Origin: Hyphomicrobiales bacterium
GTDB taxonomy: Bacteria > Pseudomonadota > Alphaproteobacteria > Rhizobiales > Methyloligellaceae
Reading direction: 5' to 3'
Assembly: GCA_021775555.1 (NCBI GenBank)
Contig: JAJFHP010000049.1
Coordinates: 1 to 43,803 of the forward strand
DNA: 43,803 bases
The translations under genes and the position numbers were made by a program. Below, piece after piece: positions 23,727-32,259 of the stretch (within the stretch, counting starts at the first letter, position 1; each line of letters begins with the position of its first letter). The notes under the pieces were generated by a model that did no database searches, had not been told where the DNA came from, and saw only the letters and a list, made by a program, of their open reading frames with translations.

Positions 23727-25604
23727 CTAAAATGCACGGAACAATACATCAAACAATTCATCCGCCATCTGAATGATGCGGGCATTGGCAGCAAATGAAT
23801 TCTGCAACCTTATGAGCTGTGACAGCTCATGGTTTATGTCCACGCCGATGTCCGACTGGAAGCGCTCTTGCAATGCCGTAACAACGACATCCTGAGCGGT
23901 CATTTCACGTGCAGCCTGATCGGCTCGGCCTGTCTGGTAACTGATAATACGTTGGGTGAAATCCACAACGGTCCCGCTATAGGGACGGGTCGTGGTGCCG
24001 ACTCCCGATGCAGGAGAAAAATCAAATGACTGGTTGGTCAACCGATCCAGAATCTCAAGTGGCCGGGCTGTATCACCAAGAGGTGTTTGCGGTGATGAGG
24101 CACCTCGAACCAAAAGCTCGTTGTCCTGAACCACGAGGGAATTAACGGAAATGCGAGATGCAAAGCCCAGTTTCTGCCCACCCGAATCGAGGCTGGCCGA
24201 ATAGGCTGTGGAAGCATTCCCATCGACAAAGAGTGGTAACTGATTGCCATCGTCCTGTGTGGCCGTCGATGTAACCTTAGCCGACATAGCCGTCACGTCC
24301 GACGTTGCGGCGCCACCATCATCAACGATGCGCAGTGTCGTACCCGAAGGGTTTGAAGCCACTAAAGCAAGGCCCAGCCCACTAAATGCAGTGTTTAGGG
24401 CCGTAGCTGCCGCACCAACACCGCCGGTGAAACTCACACCAACCACATTATCGTTCGCGTCCGGGGTCACATCGTTCGAAAGCGGCAATTCGCTGGCATC
24501 CTCAACGCGGATAATCGTGAGCGTACCGGGTGTACCGTTTTGCGTATAATTGACGGTAATTGTGTTTCCGGACAGCAAACCGGATGTTTCAATATCTAAA
24601 CCGTCTGGAGGGCCCGCGGGAGCTGCTGTACTGGCAACTGTCTTTGAGGACAGTGATGTGGCGAGTGAATGGGCCAGTTCATCCAGCTGAGCCTGCAACT
24701 CGACCAATGTCACATCCCGCATTTCGATCAGACCGCCAATCCTGCCGGAATCGAGAATGCCGTTTCTGATCAGATCTATACTGTACCCATTGGTAGATGT
24801 TAATGACACGGTGCCGACGCCACGATCTGCCGCCACATCGCTGTAAAGAGCCTGAGGAGTTATGTTGCCGTGATGGTCGAAACTTAACTGCACGGCTTGC
24901 CCTTGGAGCAAGGCGTTCCCACTGCGGGTAAAGATCGAAGCAGTTCCATCGGCCTCTTCTGAAACACGTATGTCGAGATGCCTGGAAATCTGGTCGATGA
25001 ATTTGTCCCGCTCATCCAGCAAATCCGCCGGGGGAACTTGTCCTGAACCCTGAGTAGCAAGAGTCTGATTAATCGTTTCAAGCTGTCTCAGTGCCACATT
25101 GACCTCGTCAACTGCGACCGCCAGCGAATCCTCCGCCTGCTGTCGCATTGCCTGAACATCCAGGGAAAGCTGACGAAGCTGCTGAGCCATGACTTGTGCG
25201 TCACTGACGACCGATGCACGTACAGAAAAGTTATCTGGTGATGTTGTCAGTTCCTGAAGCGACTGAACGAGCTGGTTGAGCATCGTATCAAGCCCGGTGG
25301 GACCACCAGGTTCACCGAGCATTTGATCGACTTGAGTGAGGAAATTCGCGCGGACCTCGACGTCGCCAAGAGCTGCCGATTCAGTGCGGAGTTGGGACTG
25401 AATAAATTGATCAACATTGCGGCGCAAATCAAGCCCGCGCACACCAAGGCTGATGTTGCCGGAAATAATGTTTTCCTGGGCAAGCGTCTTGGAAGAGTAG
25501 CCGGCGGTATCAGCATTGGCGATATTGCGCGCGACAACATCAAGACTCGACTGGGTAATCCCGAGTCCTGATGTTGCAATATTGAGAACGCTTGAAAGTC
25601 CCAT
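23727..25604 (-). CDS. flgK: Flagellar hook-associated protein FlgK (HAP1)
   Basis: This 625-residue protein forms the first hook-filament junction ring. The N-terminus (LGITQSSLDVVARNIANADTAGYSSK) and the C-terminus (ELSQLIRLQNSFAANARIIQMADELFDVLF) are diagnostic, and LTQVDQMLGEPGGPTGLDTMLNQL is the usual FlgK block. A mid-protein insert (about 340-440) contains NTITVNYTQNGTPGTLTIIRV and an Ala-rich helix followed by LRIVDDGG, again the Flagellin_IN-like pattern. It lies 73 bp after flgE and 19 bp before flgL and is probably transcribed from the flgE sigma-54 promoter. Confidence 0.93.
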   Translation of the reverse strand: MGLSSVLNIATSGLGITQSSLDVVARNIANADTAGYSSKTLAQENIISGNISLGVRGLDLRRNVDQFIQSQLRTESAALGDVEVRANFLTQVDQMLGEPGGPTGLDTMLNQLVQSLQELTTSPDNFSVRASVVSDAQVMAQQLRQLSLDVQAMRQQAEDSLAVAVDEVNVALRQLETINQTLATQGSGQVPPADLLDERDKFIDQISRHLDIRVSEEADGTASIFTRSGNALLQGQAVQLSFDHHGNITPQALYSDVAADRGVGTVSLTSTNGYSIDLIRNGILDSGRIGGLIEMRDVTLVELQAQLDELAHSLATSLSSKTVASTAAPAGPPDGLDIETSGLLSGNTITVNYTQNGTPGTLTIIRVEDASELPLSNDVTPDANDNVVGVSFTGGVGAAATALNTAFSGLGLALVASNPSGTTLRIVDDGGAATSDVTAMSAKVTSTATQDDGNQLPLFVDGNASTAYSASLDSGGQKLGFASRISVNSLVVQDNELLVRGASSPQTPLGDTARPLEILDRLTNQSFDFSPASGVGTTTRPYSGTVVDFTQRIISYQTGRADQAAREMTAQDVVVTALQERFQSDIGVDINHELSQLIRLQNSFAANARIIQMADELFDVLFRAF

Positions 25605-25677
25605 TGTACCGATCTTTCAGGTGGAGTTGGGTCAGGGATTCAGCTTATTCCGCAACCCTGCCCTCTCTTCGTTCGAA

Positions 25678-27399
25678 CTATCTGACCATGTTCAATGCTT
25701 CCTGAACCATCTCGTCAGCCGTGGAGATGATCCTTGTGTTCGCCGCATAGGCCTGCTGCGTAACGATCAGTTTGGTGAACTCATCCGCAATGTCCGTATT
25801 CGACCCTTCAAGGGCTGAACCAACGACACTGCCGAGTGATCCGATGATCGGTGCGCCCGAAGCCGGTGTTGCCCGGAAGGCGCCTCCATCGGTTTTCGCC
25901 AGGCCACCATCGCCATTGAAGCTCGCCAGGCTTATTTCTGCGAGATCAACTGCTCGGCCATTGGTGTAGCTGGCAACGACACGGCCATCTTCCGATACGG
26001 AAATACCGACCAGCTCACCCGCAGCGAAGCCATCCTGGTTGATATCCGTAACTTTCGCGACACCGTTGGGGTCGGCAAACTGGGTAATGCCGTTTGCTCC
26101 GTGATCGAGCGTTATATCGCCAAGATTAATACCATTAACTGTGAGACCTGTTATGGTCGAACTCGTGACTGCCGGACTCAGTTGCCCGTTAGCGGCAAAG
26201 GTGTAGTCCACACCGATATTCTGCCAGGCTGCAGTCGTGCCTGTCGCGACACTGTCCGTCAGATAAAACAGGTTCCATGTGTCTGTTGTGGCGCTGCCCG
26301 GTGAGAAAGTGTTGGCAGTTAATCCGAGCCCGGTAAGCGCATCAGCATCACCGCTGATAGTAAACGGCGTTGCGTAGTCATCGCCCGTGAGCGTCAGCGA
26401 TGTACCGTCATCCGAGGCGGTGAGAGCGGAGCTAAGCGTAGCGGTACCATTAATGGCATTAGTGAGAGCCGTAAGCGTGTTTACCTCGCCAACACCGGTA
26501 CCAATGGTGAAATTATAGGCCGTACCTCCCACAGTAATTGTGACGCCATCAGAGGTGTTGGTACCATCATTATATGTACCGCCCATACCAGCTGCCAGGT
26601 CAGCGGCATTGCCGACAGCACCACCAGCATGGACAGGGCGGGTTACCGGTCCATCGGTTTTGGCCCAGCGATACTGGACATTCACAGACGCACCAGCCTG
26701 ATCGAATGTGGTGATCGCACCACCGGCAATCGACTGATCAACAAAAATAGTGGCCTGATTGGCCTGAATATAGCCCGCACCGCCTACCGTTGGATCGACA
26801 GCAAAAGACGCCGGGTTAAGCAACTCACTTCCGGGGATTGTTTGATTTGCATTTGCGGTCAGCGGATAGTCGGCAAGGTTCGCGCGATAGTCGATTTCCG
26901 TAGTAGCGGTTGCTGGAAGAAAGTCATTGGAGACCCGGATAGTGGTCGGAGATGAACCGGACGGGTTGCCGGTGGCGGGATCGATGGGCAGGCCTTTCAG
27001 GAAATAACCGGCCGCATTGACCAGAAAACCGTTCTGGTCGAATTCGAAATCCCCACGGCGCGTGTACAAATCTTCGCTGCCAAACACGGGAAGTCCGTCA
27101 ATTGTATCTGTCTGATCGGCGATTATGAAATACCCGTCGCCATTGACGGCAATGTGAGTGGAAACTTCGGAATTGGCAATATCGCCCTGGATCGTGTTGG
27201 TCGGACGCGAAAACGCGTTCACAACACCAAGAGCCTGTTGCCGTGAGGGACTGTCCGGTACGAAATCGGCGAATGAGGCGTCGCTTCGTTTGTAGCCGGT
27301 CGTTTGAGAGTTTGCGATATTGTCTGAAATGCGCTCCAGAGCGAATGACTGTGCCCGCAGGCCCGTGACCGCCGTGGTCAATGCGCCAAAAATACCCAT
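25678..27399 (-). CDS. flgE: Flagellar hook protein FlgE, enlarged
   Basis: This is a 573-residue hook protein, longer than the roughly 400 of enterobacteria. The N-terminal rod/hook motif (FALERISDNIANSQTTGYKRSDASF) and the C-terminal motif (IADEFTKLIVTQQAYAANTRIISTADEM) are intact. The middle has YRWAKTDGP, then an insert (about 280-380) with GVTITVGGTAYNFTIG, VNTLTALTNAING and TSLTLTGDDYATPFTISGDADAL, a Flagellin_IN-like module. It heads the flgE-flgK-flgL operon behind a well-matched sigma-54 promoter and tandem ftr-like sites. The assignment is firm. Confidence 0.95.
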   Translation of the reverse strand: MGIFGALTTAVTGLRAQSFALERISDNIANSQTTGYKRSDASFADFVPDSPSRQQALGVVNAFSRPTNTIQGDIANSEVSTHIAVNGDGYFIIADQTDTIDGLPVFGSEDLYTRRGDFEFDQNGFLVNAAGYFLKGLPIDPATGNPSGSSPTTIRVSNDFLPATATTEIDYRANLADYPLTANANQTIPGSELLNPASFAVDPTVGGAGYIQANQATIFVDQSIAGGAITTFDQAGASVNVQYRWAKTDGPVTRPVHAGGAVGNAADLAAGMGGTYNDGTNTSDGVTITVGGTAYNFTIGTGVGEVNTLTALTNAINGTATLSSALTASDDGTSLTLTGDDYATPFTISGDADALTGLGLTANTFSPGSATTDTWNLFYLTDSVATGTTAAWQNIGVDYTFAANGQLSPAVTSSTITGLTVNGINLGDITLDHGANGITQFADPNGVAKVTDINQDGFAAGELVGISVSEDGRVVASYTNGRAVDLAEISLASFNGDGGLAKTDGGAFRATPASGAPIIGSLGSVVGSALEGSNTDIADEFTKLIVTQQAYAANTRIISTADEMVQEALNMVR

Positions 27400-27472
27400 T
27401 TTACTTCTCCGTTACTTAATCGACGCGGCCAACACTTTCCGGCCAAACGCTACATGAACTCGTCTCTTATGT

Positions 27473-27488
27473 AGCAAGGACGAGGCCA
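27473..27488 (-). promoter_or_regulatory. Sigma-54 promoter of flgE-flgK-flgL
   Basis: On the minus strand the sequence is TGGCCTCGTCCTTGCT: a -24 TGGC and a -12 TTGCT with exact GG-N10-GC spacing. It lies about 75 bp upstream of the flgE ATG and is the best-matched sigma-54 -12 element in the window. Confidence 0.75.
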
Positions 27489-27552
27489 GATTTTTTATTA
27501 AATTAATTCAATTACTTATGATGTTTCCGGCTTAAATTACCAGGATTGAAAC

Positions 27553-27586
27553 CGGCAATAATTGCCGTGTGAGGCAAAGCTTGCCG
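27553..27586. promoter_or_regulatory. Tandem FlbD (ftr)-like palindromes upstream of flgE
   Basis: Positions 27553-27567 are CGGCAA-TAA-TTGCCG (perfect dyad) and 27572-27586 are AGGCAA-AGC-TTGCCG (one mismatch). They are spaced 19 bp centre to centre, nearly two helical turns, and lie 65-100 bp upstream of the sigma-54 promoter. The paired arrangement resembles Caulobacter ftr sites as I recall them. Confidence 0.65.
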
Positions 27587-27751
27587 AGAGATGGAACCAG
27601 CCGCTCCCGCCTTGGGGACCGCGTAATTTTCATGGTGAACAGAACATGAATGGCACCTTCAAGGTGGGTTCAGGCACCTCCCCCTACTTTCTTGCGACAT
27701 CACCAAACACCTGGAAAGGCAAAAGAGATGATCGCGACAGGGAGCAAGGAA

Positions 27752-27841
27752 ATGAAGGAGGATTTCTACAAGGGTTTGGCGCTGACGGCAGCATTGTATG
27801 GTCTTTTGCTGCTCACAAGCGTCCTGACGGCGCTCCTTTAA
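27752..27841 (+). CDS. Very small predicted membrane protein (29 residues)
   Basis: A 29-codon frame starts MKEDFYKGLALTA and continues as one hydrophobic helix to the stop, ending in a short Leu-rich tail. The charged N-terminus followed by about 20 apolar residues predicts a single-pass inner-membrane protein. An alternative in-frame ATG at 27728 would add eight residues; GGAGCAAGGA lies before the chosen ATG. A second small gene 106 bp downstream has the same plan and a similar start (acidic residue, aromatic, basic residue, Gly, Leu/Ile), which argues that both are real. Function unknown; no family recognised. Confidence 0.5.
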   Translation: MKEDFYKGLALTAALYGLLLLTSVLTALL

Positions 27842-27904
27842 GAAATTTCTCAAGGGAAAAAGCCAAAAATTGACCCTTGAAAGAAGAACTGGAGCACTTA
27901 CATC

Positions 27905-27929
27905 TTAACCTAGGTTAACGCTTTGTTAC
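27905..27929 (+). promoter_or_regulatory. TTAA palindrome and near-consensus CtrA-type site before the second small gene
   Basis: TTAACCTAGGTTAA at 27905-27918 is a perfect 14-bp palindrome with TTAA-N6-TTAA. Overlapping it, TTAA-CGCTTTG-TTAC (27915-27929) has the CtrA N7 spacing with one mismatch. The small-gene ATG is at 27948, only 18 bp away, so a promoter here would give a very short leader, or the site represses. Confidence 0.4.
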
Positions 27930-27947
27930 CTGCCAAGGGAGGGTCCT

Positions 27948-28040
27948 ATGGTCCAGGATTATAACCGCGGGATAATGGCGCTGGCGCTGATGTTTAGCGT
28001 CGTGGTCAGCATCACCATTCTTTCGAGCTTGATCTCATAG
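27948..28040 (+). CDS. Very small predicted membrane protein (30 residues)
   Basis: A 30-codon frame starts MVQDYNRGIMALALM and is hydrophobic to its end. A strong ribosome site, GGGAGGG, lies five to six bases before the ATG, much better than expected for a chance frame. The layout parallels the 29-residue gene just upstream: short charged and aromatic head, Gly, then one membrane helix. Its start is closely preceded by a TTAA palindrome. It lies between the flgE promoter and ycjX on the same strand as ycjX, 97 bp from it. Function unknown. Confidence 0.6.
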   Translation: MVQDYNRGIMALALMFSVVVSITILSSLIS

Positions 28041-28137
28041 ATTTCCGTTGCACGACTGTTTATTTTCAAACTTGCAACGAAGTTGAGTGGCGGATATGAC
28101 CGCCAGTGGCCAGTATCAAAAAAAAGCGGGGCTCTAA

Positions 28138-29598
28138 TTGAAGGCCTCTGATTTGACGAGCGTTACCGCTGAAGCGTTACGCAATGTGGGCGCTTTCGTC
28201 CATGATGTGGTGCGCCCCACCGTTCGTCTTGGCGTGACCGGATTGTCTCGCGCCGGCAAGACCGTGTTCATCACCGCCCTCATCCACAATCTTCTGGTCG
28301 GCGGACGCCTACCCTTCTTTGACCCGCAAGCCCAGGGGCGTCTGCGCCGCGCCTATCTTGAACCACAGCCCGATGATGATGTGCCGCGCTTTGACTATGA
28401 GCGCCATCTGGCCGATTTGCTGGGAGACCCGCCCTGTTGGCCGCAAAGCACGCGGCGACTGAGCCAGCTTCGCCTCACGCTTGAATTTGAACCCCAAGGG
28501 TTTCTTGACCGCACCCTTGGCCGCGACAAGCTGCATGTGGACATTGTCGATTATCCCGGCGAATGGCTGCTTGATTTGCCACTTCTGAACCAGTCTTTTA
28601 CAGAGTGGTCCGAACAGGAATTCACAATGAGCCGGGATGCGAACCGCAAGGGCATGGCGGTTGAGTGGCACAAGCTACTGGCAGAACTTGATCCCTTGAG
28701 CGAAGCTGATGAGGAAGATGCAAAACGCGCCAGCACCGCTTTCACCACTTATTTGCGCAAATGCCGTGAGAAAGGCGATACGGCTGTCGTCCCTCCAGGG
28801 CGTTTCTTAATGCCCGGAGAACTTGAAGGTTCACCTGCCCTCACTTTCTCTCCCCTGGATCTGCCGGGAAATGGAAATCCACCTCGCGGGTCTCTTTGGG
28901 CCATGATGGAGCGCCGTTACGAGGCCTATAAAACCCACGTGGTGAAACCCTTTTTCCGCGACCATTTCGCCCGTCTCGACCGGCAAATCGTGCTTGTAGA
29001 TGCGCTTAGCGCTCTCAATGGCGGGGCAGACTGCTTGCGCGACCTAGAGCGAGCGTTGACCGACATTTTAAAATGTTTCCGCCCCGGTGCGAACAGTTGG
29101 CTCTCCAGCGTCCTGTACCGGCGCATCGACCGTATAGTGTTCGCTGCCACCAAGGCCGATCACCTTCACCACACAAGCCATGATCGGCTGGAGAATATCG
29201 TCAAACATCTTGCCCAAAACGCCATCGAACATGCCGATTTTGCCGGTGCCGAAGTTGAGGTAGTCGCTCTTGCGGCCGTGCGGGCCACCCGCGAAGGCAC
29301 GGCGCAAGTTCAGGGAGAGACACTTCCCTGTATCTTCGGATATCCGCTCACAGGCGAAAAAATTGACGGCAAGACATTTGACGGCACCCAAGAATATGGC
29401 ATTTTTCCCGGTGACCTTCCGGAAGAAATCGATGCTTTGAAAACTCTCAGCCAAAAGCAAGCCCTTGAAAACCAGATCAAGGTGGTTCGCTTTCGACCGC
29501 CCGACCGGCCCCGCAACGACACAAACCGCCCGGCAACGCTGCCGCATATCCGTCTGGATCGTGTCCTCAATCATTTGCTGGGAGACCGGTTGAAATGA
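28138..29598 (+). CDS. ycjX: YcjX family P-loop GTPase-like protein (DUF463)
   Basis: This is a 486-residue YcjX-family protein. The P-loop GLSRAGKT is at residues 35-42, with downstream LHVDIVDYPGEWLLDLPLL as the Walker B/DxxG-like segment and later IVFAATKADHLHH as a probable NKxD-like guanine-specificity site (TKAD). Family members are stress-induced in enterobacteria and dynamin-like; their exact role is unclear. The start is a TTG at 28138 with GGGG eight bases upstream. It overlaps the following ycjF by four bases, so the two are translationally coupled, the usual arrangement. Confidence 0.9.
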   Translation: MKASDLTSVTAEALRNVGAFVHDVVRPTVRLGVTGLSRAGKTVFITALIHNLLVGGRLPFFDPQAQGRLRRAYLEPQPDDDVPRFDYERHLADLLGDPPCWPQSTRRLSQLRLTLEFEPQGFLDRTLGRDKLHVDIVDYPGEWLLDLPLLNQSFTEWSEQEFTMSRDANRKGMAVEWHKLLAELDPLSEADEEDAKRASTAFTTYLRKCREKGDTAVVPPGRFLMPGELEGSPALTFSPLDLPGNGNPPRGSLWAMMERRYEAYKTHVVKPFFRDHFARLDRQIVLVDALSALNGGADCLRDLERALTDILKCFRPGANSWLSSVLYRRIDRIVFAATKADHLHHTSHDRLENIVKHLAQNAIEHADFAGAEVEVVALAAVRATREGTAQVQGETLPCIFGYPLTGEKIDGKTFDGTQEYGIFPGDLPEEIDALKTLSQKQALENQIKVVRFRPPDRPRNDTNRPATLPHIRLDRVLNHLLGDRLK

Positions 29599-30620
29599 AC
29601 AAAACAGCCAAACACAAGCGTGCACCGCGCGCCTTCGCCCCCGACGATCCAAAGATCGTTGTGCGTGAGAAAGACATAGAGGACACAGAACTGGCGGAAC
29701 TGGAGAGCCTGGCGCCCCCCGATCACGGTCTTCGTGCGCCGGCCACTGGCGCCATTACCCGCGGCATCAAATGGGGCGGCATTCTGCTGGGGGCGCTGGG
29801 CTCTCTCGCAGCCCTTGGCGCGGGTCTTTGGTTCTCAAACCTGGTGAGCAACTTATTTGTTCGTCAGGACTGGATCGGGTGGATTGCTTTGGGCTTGCTC
29901 TGCCTGGCGGCATTCGCATTCCTGATGATCGCCCTGCGTGAAGCCTGGGCGCTGATGCGTTTGAGACGTCTTGGCGGTTTGCGGCAGGACGCGGAAAGCG
30001 CCGAGCGCCATGACAATAAGGGGCTGGCAAGACGCGTCGCCAGGGACCTGCAACATCTTTATCGCGGTCGTGCGGATCTCGCATGGGGCCGTGCGCGGCT
30101 TGGCGATCATGAGCGCGACATTATGAGTGCCCGGGAATCGCTCACCCTTTGCGAACGCGAGCTGATCGCTCCTATCGATACCCAGGCCCGCACCCTCGTC
30201 GCGGGCACGGCCAAACGCGTATCCGTAATCACCGCAATCAGCCCGGCAGCCGTGCTGGATATGGCTGTGGTTGCTGCACAGAATCTGCGTATGCTCCGCC
30301 GCGTTGCAACGCTGTATGGCGCACGCCCCGGCATGTTCGGTCTTTTCAGGCTGGCGCGCATGGTGCTGGCACATATTGTCCTCACCGGTGGCATTGCACT
30401 CGGCGATGATCTCATTCAGCAACTGATCGGTCACAGACTCATGGCAAAACTGTCGGCGCGCCTTGGCGAGGGGCTGTTCAACGGTGCCCTGACAGCCCGT
30501 ATTGGCCTTGCGGCTATCGACGTATGCAGGCCCCTGCCCTTTATCGAAGTCAAACCACCGCGCCTGCGGACATTGCTGGGAGAAATTGCCCGCCAGGCGG
30601 CTCCTAAACCTGGAAACTAG
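29595..30620 (+). CDS. ycjF: YcjF family inner-membrane protein (DUF697/TIGR01620)
   Basis: This 341-residue protein has a basic N-terminal tail and two closely spaced membrane helices at about 73-98 and 106-128 (IGWIALGLLCLAAFAFLMIAL). A long helical region follows. The C-terminal DUF697-like domain contains AVSVITAISPAAVLDMAVV-like sequence and RIGLAAIDVCRPLPF near the end. It is the standard partner of YcjX. The ATG at 29595 lies inside the ycjX stop (ATGA overlap). Its 3' end overlaps the convergent gene by four bases. Confidence 0.87.
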   Translation: MNKTAKHKRAPRAFAPDDPKIVVREKDIEDTELAELESLAPPDHGLRAPATGAITRGIKWGGILLGALGSLAALGAGLWFSNLVSNLFVRQDWIGWIALGLLCLAAFAFLMIALREAWALMRLRRLGGLRQDAESAERHDNKGLARRVARDLQHLYRGRADLAWGRARLGDHERDIMSARESLTLCERELIAPIDTQARTLVAGTAKRVSVITAISPAAVLDMAVVAAQNLRMLRRVATLYGARPGMFGLFRLARMVLAHIVLTGGIALGDDLIQQLIGHRLMAKLSARLGEGLFNGALTARIGLAAIDVCRPLPFIEVKPPRLRTLLGEIARQAAPKPGN

Positions 30621-31399
30621 TTCAGCGCCCGGCACCCGTCTGCCTTGGCACTGCTTGTGCTGCCATCAGTCATTTTTAGAGTCACGGTGACCTCCTTTGA
30701 GCAGGCCATGGCGCCGAACCTTGCCCGAAAACCGCCAATCACCTGGTTGGAAACCCGGGATTTCGGTGTTGCGGAGGGAGCATCATAAACATAGGTCACT
30801 GAATCGATACGGCTGAGCATCTTCTGCGGTGCATCAAGCCAAACCTCGAAGCGGTATAAAATATTCCCTTTCGCATCGACGCCTCCGAGAAATTCCCAGG
30901 CTTGTGACTTCACCCACTCCGTGATTTCCGATTTCGAGAGTGAACCCAAGCCCTGCCTTCCAGCAACTTCTGGCGCGGACGGTGACGGCAGACGCATTAT
31001 CTCCCGTTTCTTTTGTGGCTCCTTTGGAACCTGTACACGGGGCGTCGTCCATTCAGGCCCTTGTGCAGGCGCGGGTGGACGCACGATGACCGGTTTTCGG
31101 ACGGGGATTTTTGGTGATGGAACATCAGGGACAGCTGCCACAACCGGCGGGCGTTGCGGCTGAGCGGCTGGAGAGGGTATTTGCATAGTCCGCGGTTGAT
31201 CTTTGGCGAGAGGGTCGACCGTATCGCGCAGCGCAGGTACATGTCTGGATATAGAGGTCATGCCGCCACGTTTGCTTGCCGGGGGCGCAGGTAGCAGCAT
31301 AAGAAGGGCTGCCAGCGCGATCAGGCAAAGCGCCAGGACCTTGAACGCAACTGGAAATCCGCGCCAAGGCGCCTTTCCGGCCTGCTTCCTACTCGTCAC
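30617..31399 (-). CDS. Membrane-anchored protein with possible prokaryotic YEATS (pYEATS) domain
   Basis: This 260-residue protein starts at a GTG behind GGGG. It has one N-terminal membrane helix (FKVLALCLIALAALLMLLPA, about 18-38). A Pro-rich linker (40-140) follows, then a short helix (SKSEITEWVKSQAWEF) and a C-terminal beta domain of about 95 residues. The last contains YRFEVWLDAPQKMLSRIDSVTYVYDAPS and EVTVTLKMTDG, a pattern like the pYEATS domain, a ligand-binding immunoglobulin-like fold linked to membrane and stress systems. It is convergent with ycjF, overlapping it by four bases, and lies downstream of the DUF924 gene. The domain call is tentative; a generic envelope protein is the alternative. 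Confidence 0.6.
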   Translation of the reverse strand: MTSRKQAGKAPWRGFPVAFKVLALCLIALAALLMLLPAPPASKRGGMTSISRHVPALRDTVDPLAKDQPRTMQIPSPAAQPQRPPVVAAVPDVPSPKIPVRKPVIVRPPAPAQGPEWTTPRVQVPKEPQKKREIMRLPSPSAPEVAGRQGLGSLSKSEITEWVKSQAWEFLGGVDAKGNILYRFEVWLDAPQKMLSRIDSVTYVYDAPSATPKSRVSNQVIGGFRARFGAMACSKEVTVTLKMTDGSTSSAKADGCRALN

Positions 31400-31532
31400 T
31401 AATGACCCCTATACCCGTGAATTTGCGGCCCGGCCCACGCCAAAACGGCACCCATAACACCGCACCGCACCTGATCCCGTCAATATACAGGACCTAGGCT
31501 TTGTTAATTTGTGTGTGCCGCTGATACCCGCC

Positions 31533-32102
31533 CTACCAGAAAAGTCCCGGCTGGGCGAGAAATTCCATTTCCTCGGGAGTCGAGTTCCGCCCCAGCATAT
31601 TGTTCCTGTGCGGGAAACGTCCAAAACGGTCGATGATCTGCTTGTGCTTGATGGCAAAATCGAGCTGATCGGCATCTCCAAGCGCTGTAAAGAGTTCAAC
31701 AGACCGCACCTGATCTTCGCTTGCTTCGCTATGCTGGTAAGGCATGTAAAGAACCCCACGCTCGATCCGGTCGAGTTTCATATCATCCCCCGCGGCGATT
31801 GCATCCTTAGCAATATCCAGCGCACTGGCATCGTTCGTGAAGGTGCGCGGATTATCGCGGAACATGTTGCGTGGAAACTGGTCCAGTACAATGATTGCCG
31901 CCAGTTGGGCCCGTGGAGTTGCCAACCATGCCCCGGGAACCTCATGGGATAGACGGTCATAAACAGAGGCAAAACGCGTTCCTATTTCTATATCAACCTT
32001 GTCGTCACGCTTCCACCACTGTTCAGGTTTAAGCGTGCCAAACCAGAAATCCAGCACGTCTTTTGCATCATCTGGTACTAACTCCTGTGCTGCGGAGGTC
32101 AT
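31533..32102 (-). CDS. DUF924 family protein
   Basis: This 189-residue DUF924 protein has VLDFWFGTLKPEQWWKRDDKVD at the start, LAAIIVLDQFPRNMFRDNPRTFTND in the middle, and ERGVLYMPYQHSEASEDQVRSVELF and FGRFPHRNNMLGR near the end. These are all hallmark motifs of this alpha-helical, TPR-like bacterial family of unknown function. I choose the ATG at 32102, which has GGGAG ten bases upstream, over an ATG at 32120. It reads leftward ahead of the pYEATS-like gene with a 133-bp gap and no obvious terminator. Confidence 0.88.
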   Translation of the reverse strand: MTSAAQELVPDDAKDVLDFWFGTLKPEQWWKRDDKVDIEIGTRFASVYDRLSHEVPGAWLATPRAQLAAIIVLDQFPRNMFRDNPRTFTNDASALDIAKDAIAAGDDMKLDRIERGVLYMPYQHSEASEDQVRSVELFTALGDADQLDFAIKHKQIIDRFGRFPHRNNMLGRNSTPEEMEFLAQPGLFW

Positions 32103-32259
32103 AGGTTGTATCTCCCTCATTTCTCATATTTTGGCCAGATCACTCTGGCAATTTCATGTTTATGCGCATCCAAGGTTACCAAGACACCACTCAAGGCTTG
32201 ACCAGGAGCCGACAAATCGCAGACTAGTGGCCAGATGCAAGAGGCCAATGGAGTGTTCG

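Larger units (their letters stand above)
27400..27751. other. flgE promoter region and spacer
   Basis: This 352-bp stretch contains the leftward sigma-54 promoter (27473-27488) and two tandem CGGCAA-N3-TTGCCG sites (27553-27586). An AT-rich tract lies around 27490-27530 between them, suitable for DNA bending. The remainder up to the first small membrane-protein gene shows no conserved coding signal; an open frame at 27562-27873 crosses it but looks non-coding. Confidence 0.65.

Noticed and set aside
27562-27873. 103-codon open frame across the flgE upstream region
   Set aside because: Composition is not protein-like, it crosses ftr-like regulatory sites, and it conflicts with the better-supported 29-residue membrane protein in another frame.
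27905-27918. Perfect CtrA box at TTAACCTAGGTTAA
   Set aside because: The spacing is N6 rather than N7; only the overlapping TTAA-N7-TTAC fits, and with one mismatch.
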